This document shows, piece by piece, positions 34,688-42,967 of a stretch of 64,000 nucleotides of DNA (its first letter is position 1; each line of letters begins with the position of its first letter). This stretch comes from Flaviflexus salsibiostraticola. Lineage in GTDB: Bacteria > Actinomycetota > Actinomycetes > Actinomycetales > Actinomycetaceae. A model generated the notes under the pieces. That model was not told the DNA's origin, ran no database searches, and saw nothing but the letters and a program-made list of their open reading frames with translations. The position numbers were made by a program, and so were the translations under genes. Where the stretch lies: positions 1,860,001 through 1,924,000 of the forward strand of contig NZ_CP034438.1 of NCBI RefSeq assembly GCF_003952265.1, written 5' to 3'.

Positions 34688-36718
34688 CTACGCCTTCCGG
34701 GCGGGCGGGGCGATCTCGGCGTCGGGGTCCGACCCTTCGCTGAACTGGGACATGTAGAGGCGGTGGTAGGCGCCCTCGCGGGCGAGCAGCTCGCGATGGG
34801 TGCCCTGCTCGACGATCGCGCCATGCTCCATGACGAGGATGAGATCGGCCTGCCGGATCGTCGAGAGCCGGTGGGCGATGACGAAGGATGTCCGGTCCGA
34901 GCGCAGCGCGGCCATGCCCTGCTGGACGAGCAGCTCCGTGCGTGTGTCGACCGAGGAGGTCGCCTCATCGAGGATGAGGAGGGCCGGGTCGGCGATGAAG
35001 GCGCGGGCGATCGTGATGAGCTGCCGCTCGCCGGCGGAGATGTTCTCGCCGCCGTTCTCGATGAGCGTCTGGTAGCCATCGGGCAGCGTGTGGACGAAGC
35101 GGTCGACGTAGGTCGCCTTCGCGGCCGTGATCACCTCCTCGTCGGTCGCATCGAGGCGGCCGTACCGGATGTTCTCCATGATCGTGCCGCTGAAGAGCAC
35201 CGCATCCTGCAGCACCATGCCGATCCGGGACCGCAGCTCGCCCCGCTCGAGGCGGGACGTATCGACCCCATCAAGGCGGATCTGCCCGCCCTGGATCTCG
35301 TAGAACCGCATGATGAGGTTGACGAGCGTTGTCTTGCCGGCCCCGGTCGGGCCGACGATGGCGACAACCTGACCGGGCTCGGCCCGCAGCGAGAGATCGG
35401 TGATGAGGGGTTCCTCGGGCACGTAGGAGAATGCGACGTGGTCGAACTCGATCTGTCCCCGGACCGGCTCCGAGAGTGCGGCGGGCTCCGCCGCCTCGCC
35501 GCGGGCGGCGAGCTCGGCGAGGTCGGGCGTCTGCTCCTCCGCGTCGAGCAGCTCGAAGACCCGCTCGGCTGAGGCAACGCCGGAGATGAGCATGTTCGCC
35601 ATGCCGGCGACCTGTCCGAGCGGCTGGTTGAACTCGCGGGAGTACTGGATGAAGGCGGTGACGGCACCGAGCGTCATCTGCCCGTTGGCAACCCGCAGGC
35701 CCCCGATGACGGCGATGCCGACGTAGCCGAGGTAGCTCACCCACTGCATGATCGGCATGATCATCCCCGAGTAGAACTGGGCCTTGAATGAGGCGGCGTA
35801 CAGCTCCTCATTCCGCGTGTCGAAGCGCTCTCCCATCTCCTGCTGGCGCCCGAAGGCCGTGACGAGCTCGTGGCCCGTGAAGGCCTCCTCGATGTGGCCG
35901 TTGAGCCGGCCTGTGTTCCGCCACTGGTGGGTGAACAGCCGCTGGGACTTTGTGCCGATGATGCCGACGACGATGCCCGAAAGCGGCAGGGCGATGAGGG
36001 CGATGAGGGCGAGCTGCCAGGACAGCGAGAACATCATGATGATGATGCCAATGATGGTGAGCACGGAGTAGACGACCGAGGTGAAGGCCTGCTGGAGCGC
36101 GGCCTGGACATTGTCGACGTCGTTCGTCGTGCGGGAGAGGATGTCGCCGCGGGAGTTCGAGTCGACGTAGGACAGCGGCAGCCGGTTGATCTTCTTCTCG
36201 ATGTCATCGCGCAGGCGGTAGATCACCCGCATGACGACATCGTTGAGGAGCCTGCCCTGCAGCCACATGAAGACCTGGGCGACGGCGTACATGGCGAGGA
36301 CGATGCCGATGAGCACGCTCAGTCGACCGAAGTCGATGCCCTCGCCGGGTGTGAAGTCCATGCCCGACAGCATGTCGGCGAATTGGGTTTGCCCGGCGGC
36401 GACGAGGCCCTCGATGACCTGCTCGCGAGTTGCGCCCTCCGGCATCTGAGCCGAGATCGCTCCGCTGAAGATGACATCCATGGCCTCGCCGAGGATCCGC
36501 GGCGCCCACACGGAGAGAACGACGGCGATGACGACCATGATGAAGACGACGACGAGTGCAGTCTTCTCGGTCGCGAGCTGGCGCAGCAGCCGCATCGCCG
36601 ACGGCCAGAACGCCTGGGCTCGTCGGGGTGGGGCGCTGTCGCCCCACATACCCATGTCGACCGAGTCCTGGAACTCCTCGATCTCCTCCTCGGTCAGGTC
36701 GCCCTTATCGGTGCTCAT
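34688..36718 (-). CDS. ABC exporter half-transporter, subunit B
   Basis: A 676-residue fused membrane-ATPase protein. An extended acidic N-terminus of about 35 residues precedes the membrane domain (six helices, with an unusual extracellular loop at about 85-120). The ATPase has Walker A GPTGAGKTT, signature ISAGERQLITIARAF, Walker B LLILDEATSSVDTRTE and switch His in IAHRL. The signature reads SAGERQ, which is common in the second subunit of heterodimeric MDR exporters. It overlaps its partner by 4 bp. Confidence 0.93.
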   Translation of the reverse strand: MSTDKGDLTEEEIEEFQDSVDMGMWGDSAPPRRAQAFWPSAMRLLRQLATEKTALVVVFIMVVIAVVLSVWAPRILGEAMDVIFSGAISAQMPEGATREQVIEGLVAAGQTQFADMLSGMDFTPGEGIDFGRLSVLIGIVLAMYAVAQVFMWLQGRLLNDVVMRVIYRLRDDIEKKINRLPLSYVDSNSRGDILSRTTNDVDNVQAALQQAFTSVVYSVLTIIGIIIMMFSLSWQLALIALIALPLSGIVVGIIGTKSQRLFTHQWRNTGRLNGHIEEAFTGHELVTAFGRQQEMGERFDTRNEELYAASFKAQFYSGMIMPIMQWVSYLGYVGIAVIGGLRVANGQMTLGAVTAFIQYSREFNQPLGQVAGMANMLISGVASAERVFELLDAEEQTPDLAELAARGEAAEPAALSEPVRGQIEFDHVAFSYVPEEPLITDLSLRAEPGQVVAIVGPTGAGKTTLVNLIMRFYEIQGGQIRLDGVDTSRLERGELRSRIGMVLQDAVLFSGTIMENIRYGRLDATDEEVITAAKATYVDRFVHTLPDGYQTLIENGGENISAGERQLITIARAFIADPALLILDEATSSVDTRTELLVQQGMAALRSDRTSFVIAHRLSTIRQADLILVMEHGAIVEQGTHRELLAREGAYHRLYMSQFSEGSDPDAEIAPPARKA

Positions 36719-38472
36719 GCGATCTCCTCCCGGCTGATCTGGGATGCGACGATCTCCTGGTAGGTGGGTGAGGACGCGAGGAGCTCCTCATGGGTTCCGC
36801 GGGAGACGATCCGGCCCTCCTCGAGGACGAGGATCTGGTCGGCGTCGGTGATCGTCGTGACCCGCTGGGCGACGATGATGACGGTGGCCCCCTCCGTGTA
36901 GTCGGTGAGGGCGGCTCGCAGCTTCATGTCGGTCGTGACATCGAGAGCCGAGAACGAGTCGTCGAAGAGATAGATGCGGGGGCGGGCGACGAGGGCGCGG
37001 GCGATGCAGAGGCGCTGCCGCTGGCCGCCCGACACGTTCGTGCCACCCTGCGAGACTGCGGACTCCAGGCCTTTCGCGGCACTGTCTCCCGATCCCGTGC
37101 TGCGGACCCGCACGAAGTCGCTCGCCTGAGCGGTGTCGAGGGCAGCCCACATGTCATCCTCGGTCGCGTTCGGTGCGCCGAAGCGGAGATTGTCGGCGAT
37201 GCTCCCGGAGAAGAGGTAGGGGCGCTGTGGAACGATTCCCACTGCTCCGCTCAGATGCTCCCGCCCCAGCTCGTCGACCGGTACGCCATCAATGAGGACC
37301 GTGCCCTCGGTCGCGTCGTAGAGGCGGGGGATGAGGTTGATGAGGGTGGACTTGCCGGACCCCGTCGACCCGATGATCGCGGTGGTCTTCCCCGGCTCGG
37401 CGGTGAAGGAGATATCGGCGAGCACAGGCGCCTCGGCCCCCGGGTAGGCGAAGGTGACGTCCCGGAACTCAACGGACCCGGCGTGGGACTCCGGCTGCCG
37501 CGGGGAGGCAGGCTCGCGGACGGAGGATTCAGTGTCGAGAACCTCGCCGATGCGGGCCGCGCAGACGATCGCGCGCGGGAAGATCATGAACATGAAGGAG
37601 CCCATCATGACCGCGACGAGGATCTGGAGGAGGTACTGCATGAAGGCGGTGAGCGCGCCGACATCGACGAGGCCCTGATCGACTCGGTGCCCGCCGAACC
37701 ACAGGACCGCGGCGGTCGCCAGGTGGAGGATGAGAGTGACGATCGGACCCATGAGGACGAAGAGGCGGCCGATGCGGACTGAGATGTCCGTGAGCGCCGC
37801 ATTCGCATCCGCGAACCGCGCCGTCTCGTGCCGCTCCCGGCGGTAGGCGCGGACGACGCGGATGCCCATGATCTGCTCCCGCATGATCCCGTTGATCGCG
37901 TCGATCGCGTCCTGCATGCGCTGGAACAGCGGCATGAGCATGCGGACGAGGATGAGGAGGATCGTGAGGAGGACAGGCACTGATGTCCACACGAGCCAGG
38001 ACAGGCCCGGGTCCTCCCGCACCGCCATGATGATCCCTCCGATGGACATGATGGGGACCATGACCATGAAGTTGAGGGTCATGAGGACTGTCATCTGGAC
38101 CTGCTGCACGTCGTTCGTGCTGCGGGTGATGAGTGTGGGGGCACCGAATCTGCCCACCTCTTCAGAGGAGAATGAGTCAACCTTCGAGTACACGGCCCTG
38201 CGCATGTCCCGGCCGACCGACATGGCGACCTTTGCTCCGAACCAGACGGCGGCGACGGCGGTGACGAGCTGGACGAGGGCAACGATGAGCATGATGCCGC
38301 CCACCCGCCAGATATGGTCGACATCCCCCACGGCGACGCCGTTGTCGATGATGTCGGCGTTGAGGCTCGGTAGATACAGGGTGGCCAGGGTTGTGGCTGT
38401 CTGCAGGATGACGACCGCGAGCACCCACGTCCGGTATGGCGCGGCGTAGTGGCGGACCAGCTTCCAGAGCAT
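36715..38472 (-). CDS. ABC exporter half-transporter, subunit A
   Basis: A 585-residue half-transporter with a six-helix membrane domain, then an ATPase with Walker A GSTGSGKST, signature VSGGQRQRLCIARAL, Walker B IYLFDDSFSALDVTTD and AQRVTTI. Walker B ends in Asp (FDDSFSALD), so the normal catalytic Glu is replaced, and the switch His is a Gln in AQRV. This is the degenerate site typical of heterodimeric exporters. It forms an operon and presumably a heterodimer with the downstream gene. Confidence 0.93.
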   Translation of the reverse strand: MLWKLVRHYAAPYRTWVLAVVILQTATTLATLYLPSLNADIIDNGVAVGDVDHIWRVGGIMLIVALVQLVTAVAAVWFGAKVAMSVGRDMRRAVYSKVDSFSSEEVGRFGAPTLITRSTNDVQQVQMTVLMTLNFMVMVPIMSIGGIIMAVREDPGLSWLVWTSVPVLLTILLILVRMLMPLFQRMQDAIDAINGIMREQIMGIRVVRAYRRERHETARFADANAALTDISVRIGRLFVLMGPIVTLILHLATAAVLWFGGHRVDQGLVDVGALTAFMQYLLQILVAVMMGSFMFMIFPRAIVCAARIGEVLDTESSVREPASPRQPESHAGSVEFRDVTFAYPGAEAPVLADISFTAEPGKTTAIIGSTGSGKSTLINLIPRLYDATEGTVLIDGVPVDELGREHLSGAVGIVPQRPYLFSGSIADNLRFGAPNATEDDMWAALDTAQASDFVRVRSTGSGDSAAKGLESAVSQGGTNVSGGQRQRLCIARALVARPRIYLFDDSFSALDVTTDMKLRAALTDYTEGATVIIVAQRVTTITDADQILVLEEGRIVSRGTHEELLASSPTYQEIVASQISREEIA

Positions 38473-38747
38473 GGAATCCCTTTCGGCGAATGGGGGAGAG
38501 TAGGCCTGTCAGCGTGGGCGGAACTCGCAGCGACAGTCAGCCCGCGGGGCGTGCGTGCGACAACATTCTGCTCCCGCGTAGGCCTTTAGTCCATTCCTGT
38601 CTTCGGGGAGGATCATGCCGGTGTTGTGAATCGCATCAATGTTCCCGAAAGTGGCCGTGACACGCCAGGTGATGCCACAGGCGGGGAGGGCGCCGCGGAC
38701 AGTGGGGAGGGGATGCGCACTTCAGTGGCGATGGGCCGAGGATAAAA

Positions 38748-38776
38748 ATGTCGGGACCTCAACGAGGTCCCGACAT
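38748..38776 (-). terminator. Terminator of tRNA-Ser, displaced by the integrated element
   Basis: A perfect 13-bp stem (ATGTCGGGACCTC / GAGGTCCCGACAT) with a 3-base loop. Read on the minus strand it is followed by CATTTTTATC, a proper U-tract. The nearest minus-strand gene reaching it is the tRNA-Ser(GCT) now 10.1 kb away on the other side of the element; before integration they would have been adjacent. Confidence 0.85.
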
Positions 38777-38782
38777 TCGCGA

Positions 38783-38801
38783 GCGGAGATGGAGGGATTT
38801 G
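38783..38801. repeat. Distal attachment-site repeat
   Basis: GCGGAGATGGAGGGATTTG, identical to 48897-48915. It is a copy of the tRNA-Ser acceptor and T-arm 3' strand without the rest of the gene, lying 6 bp from the tRNA terminator. Confidence 0.93.
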
Positions 38802-38854
38802 GGTTATAAGGCTTAAAACGTTGCTATCTCGCGGTTTCGCTACTCAGCGAAAGC

Positions 38855-38880
38855 AATAATGATACATATAATGATACACG
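38855..38880 (+). repeat. Candidate integrase arm-type repeat, distal end
   Basis: Contains AATGATACAT and AATGATACAC in tandem. It matches 48805-48830 at 24 of 26 positions in the same orientation; both lie some 55-70 bp inside the attachment repeats. This is where arm-type sites for a tyrosine integrase would be expected. Confidence 0.6.
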
Positions 38881-38913
38881 GCGTTTTGGTAAAATAGTCA
38901 TAGAACCTCCTCG

Positions 38914-38942
38914 GCCCCTGCTGCTTCTCTCTCAGCGGGGGC
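38914..38942 (+). terminator. GC-rich hairpin followed by T-rich sequence
   Basis: GCCCCTGCTG and CAGCGGGGGC can pair at nine of ten positions around a pyrimidine loop; TTCTCTTT follows. It may insulate the element from outside transcription. Confidence 0.4.
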
Positions 38943-39000
38943 TTCTCTTTGCACTCTTTATGTGATGTTGATCACACTTTTGGCGCGTTCTTTTTGTCGG

Positions 39001-39045
39001 TTTTGGGTGATCCCCGAATAACCCTGGTAGAGCCTAATGTTTTTG
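39001..39045 (+). promoter_or_regulatory. Shared upstream box of the small-gene operon
   Basis: About 45 bp that reappear with few changes at 43085-43131 upstream of rep: both read GGGTGATCCC, GAATAACC, GGTAGA and CCTAATGTTTTTG in order. A half copy occurs at 43031-43051. Placement before both transcription units suggests a common promoter or Rep/regulator binding site. Confidence 0.6.
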
Positions 39046-39137
39046 GTTTTTGCTGCTCGGCTTGGTCGTTTTGGTCTTTCTGATATTAGAAGTAATCCCT
39101 TGGAGGTCAGGGGGTGAGAGATCGAAGGATAGAAAAA

Positions 39138-39521
39138 ATGAGAATTGAAACTAATGGTTTGCCTGGTGTGGCTTTTGTGTCTTTGCTGCCTGTTGCTGCT
39201 GGCGAATTTGAAACCAAAACTTTTACTGATCGTGCTACTGAAAAAACTGAGGTGAAAACTGCTCCTGATGGTCGCCCGGTCTTTAGAACGTCGTTGAAGG
39301 GTCTAACGCTCGATGACAGCGGTAAGCCCTCGAAAGAAGAGCAAAATCTGACGCTTGCGGTGATCGAGCCGTGTGATGTGTCTGCTGGTGTGCCGATGGT
39401 GGCTGCTGGTCGTGTTTGGACCACTCATTATGTGGCAAACAATGGCCGTCTCGGGGTGTCGATTATTGCTGAACGCCTGGAGCCGCTGAACGCTGCTAAC
39501 CCCTTTGTGAAGAAGGACTGA
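39138..39521 (+). CDS. Element-encoded protein, possibly beta-rich DNA-binding
   Basis: A 127-residue protein starting at ATG 39138 with GAAGGA upstream. The sequence alternates beta-like segments (VAFVSLLPV, NLTLAVIEPCDV, RVWTTHYVANNGRLGVSIIAERL) and has no helices that look like helix-turn-helix. It could be a small OB-fold, as single-stranded DNA replicons often encode an SSB, but I see no diagnostic motif. It is the first of four closely spaced plus-strand genes. Confidence 0.7.
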   Translation: MRIETNGLPGVAFVSLLPVAAGEFETKTFTDRATEKTEVKTAPDGRPVFRTSLKGLTLDDSGKPSKEEQNLTLAVIEPCDVSAGVPMVAAGRVWTTHYVANNGRLGVSIIAERLEPLNAANPFVKKD

Positions 39522-39570
39522 CTGAGATGGGGCGGGGAACTACCACTCCCGCCCCTTGGGGGTGTGCGAG

Positions 39571-39855
39571 ATGAAAGAAGTCTATGACTACCGGGCCACT
39601 CGCTTTGAGCTATTTTTACAGCGCTTAGCGGCGCTCTTTACGGGCGAAGAAGTGGTTATAAGGGAACGGGTCGAAGTTGAGCATTTGGGGCCTACTTGGC
39701 CTGACCAGATATGCGGGAAAGCGCCTGAGCCGTCTGACGCTGAACCTGCTGCTGCTACTGATGAAGAAGGTTTTTCTTTTTCACGGGGAAAAACGCCCGG
39801 GTCGTCGCTTAATCGGGATTGGGAAGAATTTTTAGGGGGGAAGGAGCTGAAATGA
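39571..39855 (+). CDS. Small element-encoded protein of unknown function
   Basis: A 94-residue protein starting MKEVYDYRATRFELFLQRL. An amphipathic, partly hydrophobic segment lies at 10-30, then an Ala/Pro/Glu-rich linker and a C-terminal RDWEEFLGGKELK. The stop overlaps the next start (ATGA). No family recognised. Confidence 0.65.
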   Translation: MKEVYDYRATRFELFLQRLAALFTGEEVVIRERVEVEHLGPTWPDQICGKAPEPSDAEPAAATDEEGFSFSRGKTPGSSLNRDWEEFLGGKELK

Positions 39856-40040
39856 AAGAGCTAATGAGAACTGGTGAGATTGCTGCCAGGCTTGGGGTGT
39901 CGTTGCCGACTGTAAGGAGATTGCTGCGCGCTTATGACGTGCCGGTCTTTGTGCTACAGCAGGCGTGGCGTGTGCGGAAAGAAGATGCCGAGCGCTTTAT
40001 CGAGGCGGTGCTGAGCAATGCGCCTAAATCCTTGGGGTGA
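39852..40040 (+). CDS. Excisionase-like helix-turn-helix protein
   Basis: A 62-residue protein with AAGGAG upstream of ATG 39852. MRTGEIAARLGVSLPTVRRLLRAYDVPVFVLQQAWRVRKEDAERFIE is a MerR/HTH_17-type DNA-binding domain as in excisionases. With a tyrosine integrase in the same element it is the best candidate recombination directionality factor. It overlaps the next ORF by 23 bp. Confidence 0.75.
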   Translation: MKELMRTGEIAARLGVSLPTVRRLLRAYDVPVFVLQQAWRVRKEDAERFIEAVLSNAPKSLG

Positions 40041-40257
40041 TTATCTCGGCCTTTTGGGCTGGGATCGCTGGATCACGACTGAAGAAGCGCTACACGGGTG
40101 CCCTCCAGGGACGACAACTCAAACTATCAGGCGACTGATACGGCGCTTTGGGATGAAAACGGTGAAGGACGATAAAGGGCGTTTGCTGGTGAGGACATCA
40201 GATGCCTGGGCAATCGAGGATTACCTTAACCACAATTTGAGTATCCGGCCTGTTTAG
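40018..40257 (+). CDS. Second small HTH-like protein
   Basis: A 79-residue basic protein; WITTEEALHGCPPGTTTQTIRRLIRRFGMKTVKDDKGRLLVRTSDAWAIEDYL looks like a divergent HTH_17/winged-helix domain. It begins inside the upstream gene at ATG 40018 with no strong ribosome site, consistent with coupling. The IS21-like element begins 15 bp after its stop. Confidence 0.65.
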   Translation: MRLNPWGDYLGLLGWDRWITTEEALHGCPPGTTTQTIRRLIRRFGMKTVKDDKGRLLVRTSDAWAIEDYLNHNLSIRPV

Positions 40258-40349
40258 AGCCACCTGTTCGTGTGTCGGGGAGCCGGCTATGGCGCGCGTG
40301 AGAGCCAGTGACTGGCGTTGTTGGGAGCCACCGGCTCTCACGCGCATGT

Positions 40350-41099
40350 TTAGAGCATTATTTGTGCTTGGTGTTCTCTCATGTTGAAGGTCCCGGTCTC
40401 GATCCACGTCGTGTTGTGAACGATGCGATCCATGATCGCATCAGCATGGACGCTGCCGCCGAGGCGGGTGTGCCAGTCCTTTTTCGGATACTGCGTGCAG
40501 AACACTGTTGAGGCTGCGTCATAGCGACGCTCGAGCAGCTCCAGGAGGAAGCTCTGAAGCGCTTCATCAGGTGGGTCGAGGAGCCATTCATCGATCACAA
40601 GCAGAGTGAAGTTACTCAGCTTCTTGAGCAGCTGTGTCTTCCCGTGGGGCTTATCGGCTGCGACGCTGATGAGCTCTTCCAGGTCCGGCATCCGTACATA
40701 GTTGGCGCGGATCCGGTGTTGGCAGGCTTGGTTGGCAAGGGCGGAGCCAAGATAAGACTTGCCCGATCCGGTGAAGCCTTGGAAGACGATGTTGTGGTGC
40801 AACTCGATGAACCGGCAAGTTCCCAGCTGAGCCAGCATGGCCTGGTCCAGTCCGCGTTCGGTGAGCATATCGACCCTACGCAGGTCCGCGTCGGGGTAGC
40901 GCACTCCTGAGCGGCGCTTGAGGCCTTGGATCTTCGCGTGAGTGAACACGGCGTGGGCGTCATCAACAGCAAGCTTGAGCTTCTCCTCAAACGACAGCCC
41001 CAGCGTGAGCCCGTCGTCAAGAGCGCTCAGGGCATCGAGCAGAGGTTCGGCTCCCATGTCGCGCATTTTGTTCTTCGTTTCAGTATCGAGCATCGTCAT
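40350..41099 (-). CDS. istB: IstB-like ATPase of IS21 copy A
   Basis: A 249-residue AAA+ helper ATPase with Walker A GFTGSGKS and Walker B LLVIDEWLLD. It assembles on target DNA and stimulates the IstA transposase. It overlaps istA by 4 bp. Full length, no disruption seen. Confidence 0.93.
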   Translation of the reverse strand: MTMLDTETKNKMRDMGAEPLLDALSALDDGLTLGLSFEEKLKLAVDDAHAVFTHAKIQGLKRRSGVRYPDADLRRVDMLTERGLDQAMLAQLGTCRFIELHHNIVFQGFTGSGKSYLGSALANQACQHRIRANYVRMPDLEELISVAADKPHGKTQLLKKLSNFTLLVIDEWLLDPPDEALQSFLLELLERRYDAASTVFCTQYPKKDWHTRLGGSVHADAIMDRIVHNTTWIETGTFNMREHQAQIML

Positions 41100-42655
41100 T
41101 TAGATCGGCCTCCGCCATAGTAGGCCGCCCCGCGAACATAGCCCCCACCCTCACTTTGAGAAGAAGGGGCGGCAGTTCCGGTTTTGTCTTGTCCGGTATC
41201 GAGGATCGGGCGCACGTGGCTATAGCGTGGGGAGCGAATATTGGCCTCCAAGGCAATCTTGCAGGCGGCCTCGACCCGACCGGCAGTAAATCGCCTCGAT
41301 AGGCGCAGGACTGCCAGCGCGGGGTCCAGGCCCTGCTCGGTGACTGGGACAGCAGCAAAGATCCGATCAACGACCGTGAGCGTGTTGGCTCCGATCCTGG
41401 TGGCCCAGTCACGGACGCGGTGCTCGTCCCAGGGCTGATAGCCCTTCCCGCCGGGCAGGTCACCGTCATGCGTGCGGTATACCCCGCTGGTCCCGGTGGG
41501 GACGCGGACGTGACTGGTGAGCCGATCATGACCGTCGTAGATCTCCACCATCGTCGGTGTGATCCGCAGGTCAACCGTTTTACCGATATTGGGGTACGGC
41601 ACGGAGTAGGAGTTCTTCTGCCACACCACATGAGAGTTCTTGGCGACTTTACGGCCATAGACCCAGGTAGCAATCTCATAAGCCACTGCTGGCAAAGGCC
41701 GCAGCAGGGGCTCCTCCTCGGTGCGGAAGACACTCGCGCGAGAGCCTGCACGCTTCTGAAACGGTTCAGCATTATAAGTTTCGAGCTCAGCGCGGATTGC
41801 TTGGCGCAGCTGCGCAAGAGAAGCGAAGGAATGCTCTCTGAGCTTGGCGTTGATTCTCGTGGCCACGTGCCAGACCGTGTTCTCCACGCTCGCTTTGTCT
41901 TTCGGTTTTCCCACCCGGGCGGGGAGCACGGCTGCCAAGTAGTGGCCGGCGAGCTCACGGTAGGAATCATTCAAGACGATCTCGCCCTCCCGGGGCCTGG
42001 TGATGACACCGGTTTTCAGGTTGTCACAGACGATCCGCGGGACGCTGCCGCCGAAGTAATCGAACATCGCTACATGAGCGTTCAACCAGGAAGTCTGTGT
42101 CATATCTGCGCAGGGTTCGACAAACGCGTACCGTGAGAACGGCAGGCAAGCGATAAACAGATAGACCTTCTGCTCCGCGCCAGTGACGGGATTTGTCAAT
42201 GTCATGGTGGGGCCAGCCCAGTCCACTTCCACTGCTTGTCCGGCCTTATGCCCTACCCGTGAGGCGACCCCGGTGAGGTGGACATGATGTTGATATCGTC
42301 GGCAGAACCTGTCATAACTCATCGCCAGACCGCCCTCGTCTTTCACGAGGTCGACATACTCGCTGTGCAACAGTTTCAATGTCACCCCGACCCTGGCAAG
42401 TTCGCGGTGCACGCGGGTCCAATCCGGTTGGACATAGACGCTGGTGTGTTCTCCACGTCCGGGAAACAGCCGCGCATAAACCTCCGCTTCGGGTACCTCG
42501 GCTATGTCGTCATACGACAGGCCTTCGCGGTCGGCGGCTTCAAATACTTGGGCGATGCTATTACGTGACATCCCGTGGGCGGCCGCGATCGCGCGGCCTG
42601 ATTGTCCCTGGGAACGAAGCTCTAAAATCAGCTTCGACTTAATCTTTCGTACCAT
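41096..42655 (-). CDS. istA: IstA transposase of IS21 copy A
   Basis: A 519-residue DDE transposase. The N-terminal helix-turn-helix reads GQSGRAIAAAHGMSRNSIAQVF; the rve core has AVEVDWAGPTM (first Asp), PRIVCDNLKTG (second Asp) and DKASVENTVWHV (Glu). ATG 42655 has AAAGGAG upstream. It appears intact. Confidence 0.93.
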   Translation of the reverse strand: MVRKIKSKLILELRSQGQSGRAIAAAHGMSRNSIAQVFEAADREGLSYDDIAEVPEAEVYARLFPGRGEHTSVYVQPDWTRVHRELARVGVTLKLLHSEYVDLVKDEGGLAMSYDRFCRRYQHHVHLTGVASRVGHKAGQAVEVDWAGPTMTLTNPVTGAEQKVYLFIACLPFSRYAFVEPCADMTQTSWLNAHVAMFDYFGGSVPRIVCDNLKTGVITRPREGEIVLNDSYRELAGHYLAAVLPARVGKPKDKASVENTVWHVATRINAKLREHSFASLAQLRQAIRAELETYNAEPFQKRAGSRASVFRTEEEPLLRPLPAVAYEIATWVYGRKVAKNSHVVWQKNSYSVPYPNIGKTVDLRITPTMVEIYDGHDRLTSHVRVPTGTSGVYRTHDGDLPGGKGYQPWDEHRVRDWATRIGANTLTVVDRIFAAVPVTEQGLDPALAVLRLSRRFTAGRVEAACKIALEANIRSPRYSHVRPILDTGQDKTGTAAPSSQSEGGGYVRGAAYYGGGRSK

Positions 42656-42751
42656 GGGTACATGCTCCTTTCGTCGCGCGACCGATCCACGCGACGGAAG
42701 GAGCCTAACCAGGGCGGCTCTCCAACACGCCATAAACGGCTCTCACCGACA

Positions 42752-42967
42752 CCATCGGCCTAGACGTGGACTGGCTCTGGAAGGCACCACGAGTGGCTCC
42801 CACAACCACGAATATTCAATTAAGAAGGCGTGTGGATGCGGGGCCGCTGATGAGCTTCGGGGAAAACAAGCCGACGCGGACATCCCGACGATAGGAAGGG
42901 ATGGAAGCGCGGCGCGGGATGACCCGTTTGTTTGTCAGCGAGCCCCGCAGGGCGGCGATAGCCGCCT
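42752..42967. other. Non-coding stretch between IS21 copy A and the origin
   Basis: About 215 bases without a gene. It ends with a small hairpin, GGCGGC-GATA-GCCGCC (42951-42966), abutting the origin stem-loop. The first 40 bp contain GGCTC boxes resembling IS21 end repeats outside the assigned border. Confidence 0.5.

Larger units (their letters stand above)
40273..42751 (-). mobile_element. IS21-family element, copy A
   Basis: Ends share TGTCGG followed by a GAGCC-containing repeat: left TGTCGGGGAGCCGGCTATGG, right (reverse) TGTCGGTGAGAGCCGTTTATGG, each with further GAGAGCC boxes inside, as usual for IS21 transposase sites. It encodes IstA and IstB on the minus strand. No target-site duplication is seen next to TGTCGG on either side, and extra AGAGCCA-like boxes occur 13-40 bp outside each end, so the exact borders are uncertain. 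Confidence 0.75.

Noticed and set aside
42845..42880. CTGATGAG followed by GGGGAAAAC, like a hammerhead ribozyme core, near the element origin
   Set aside because: The bases that should form helices II and III do not pair, and no cleavage triplet is placed correctly.
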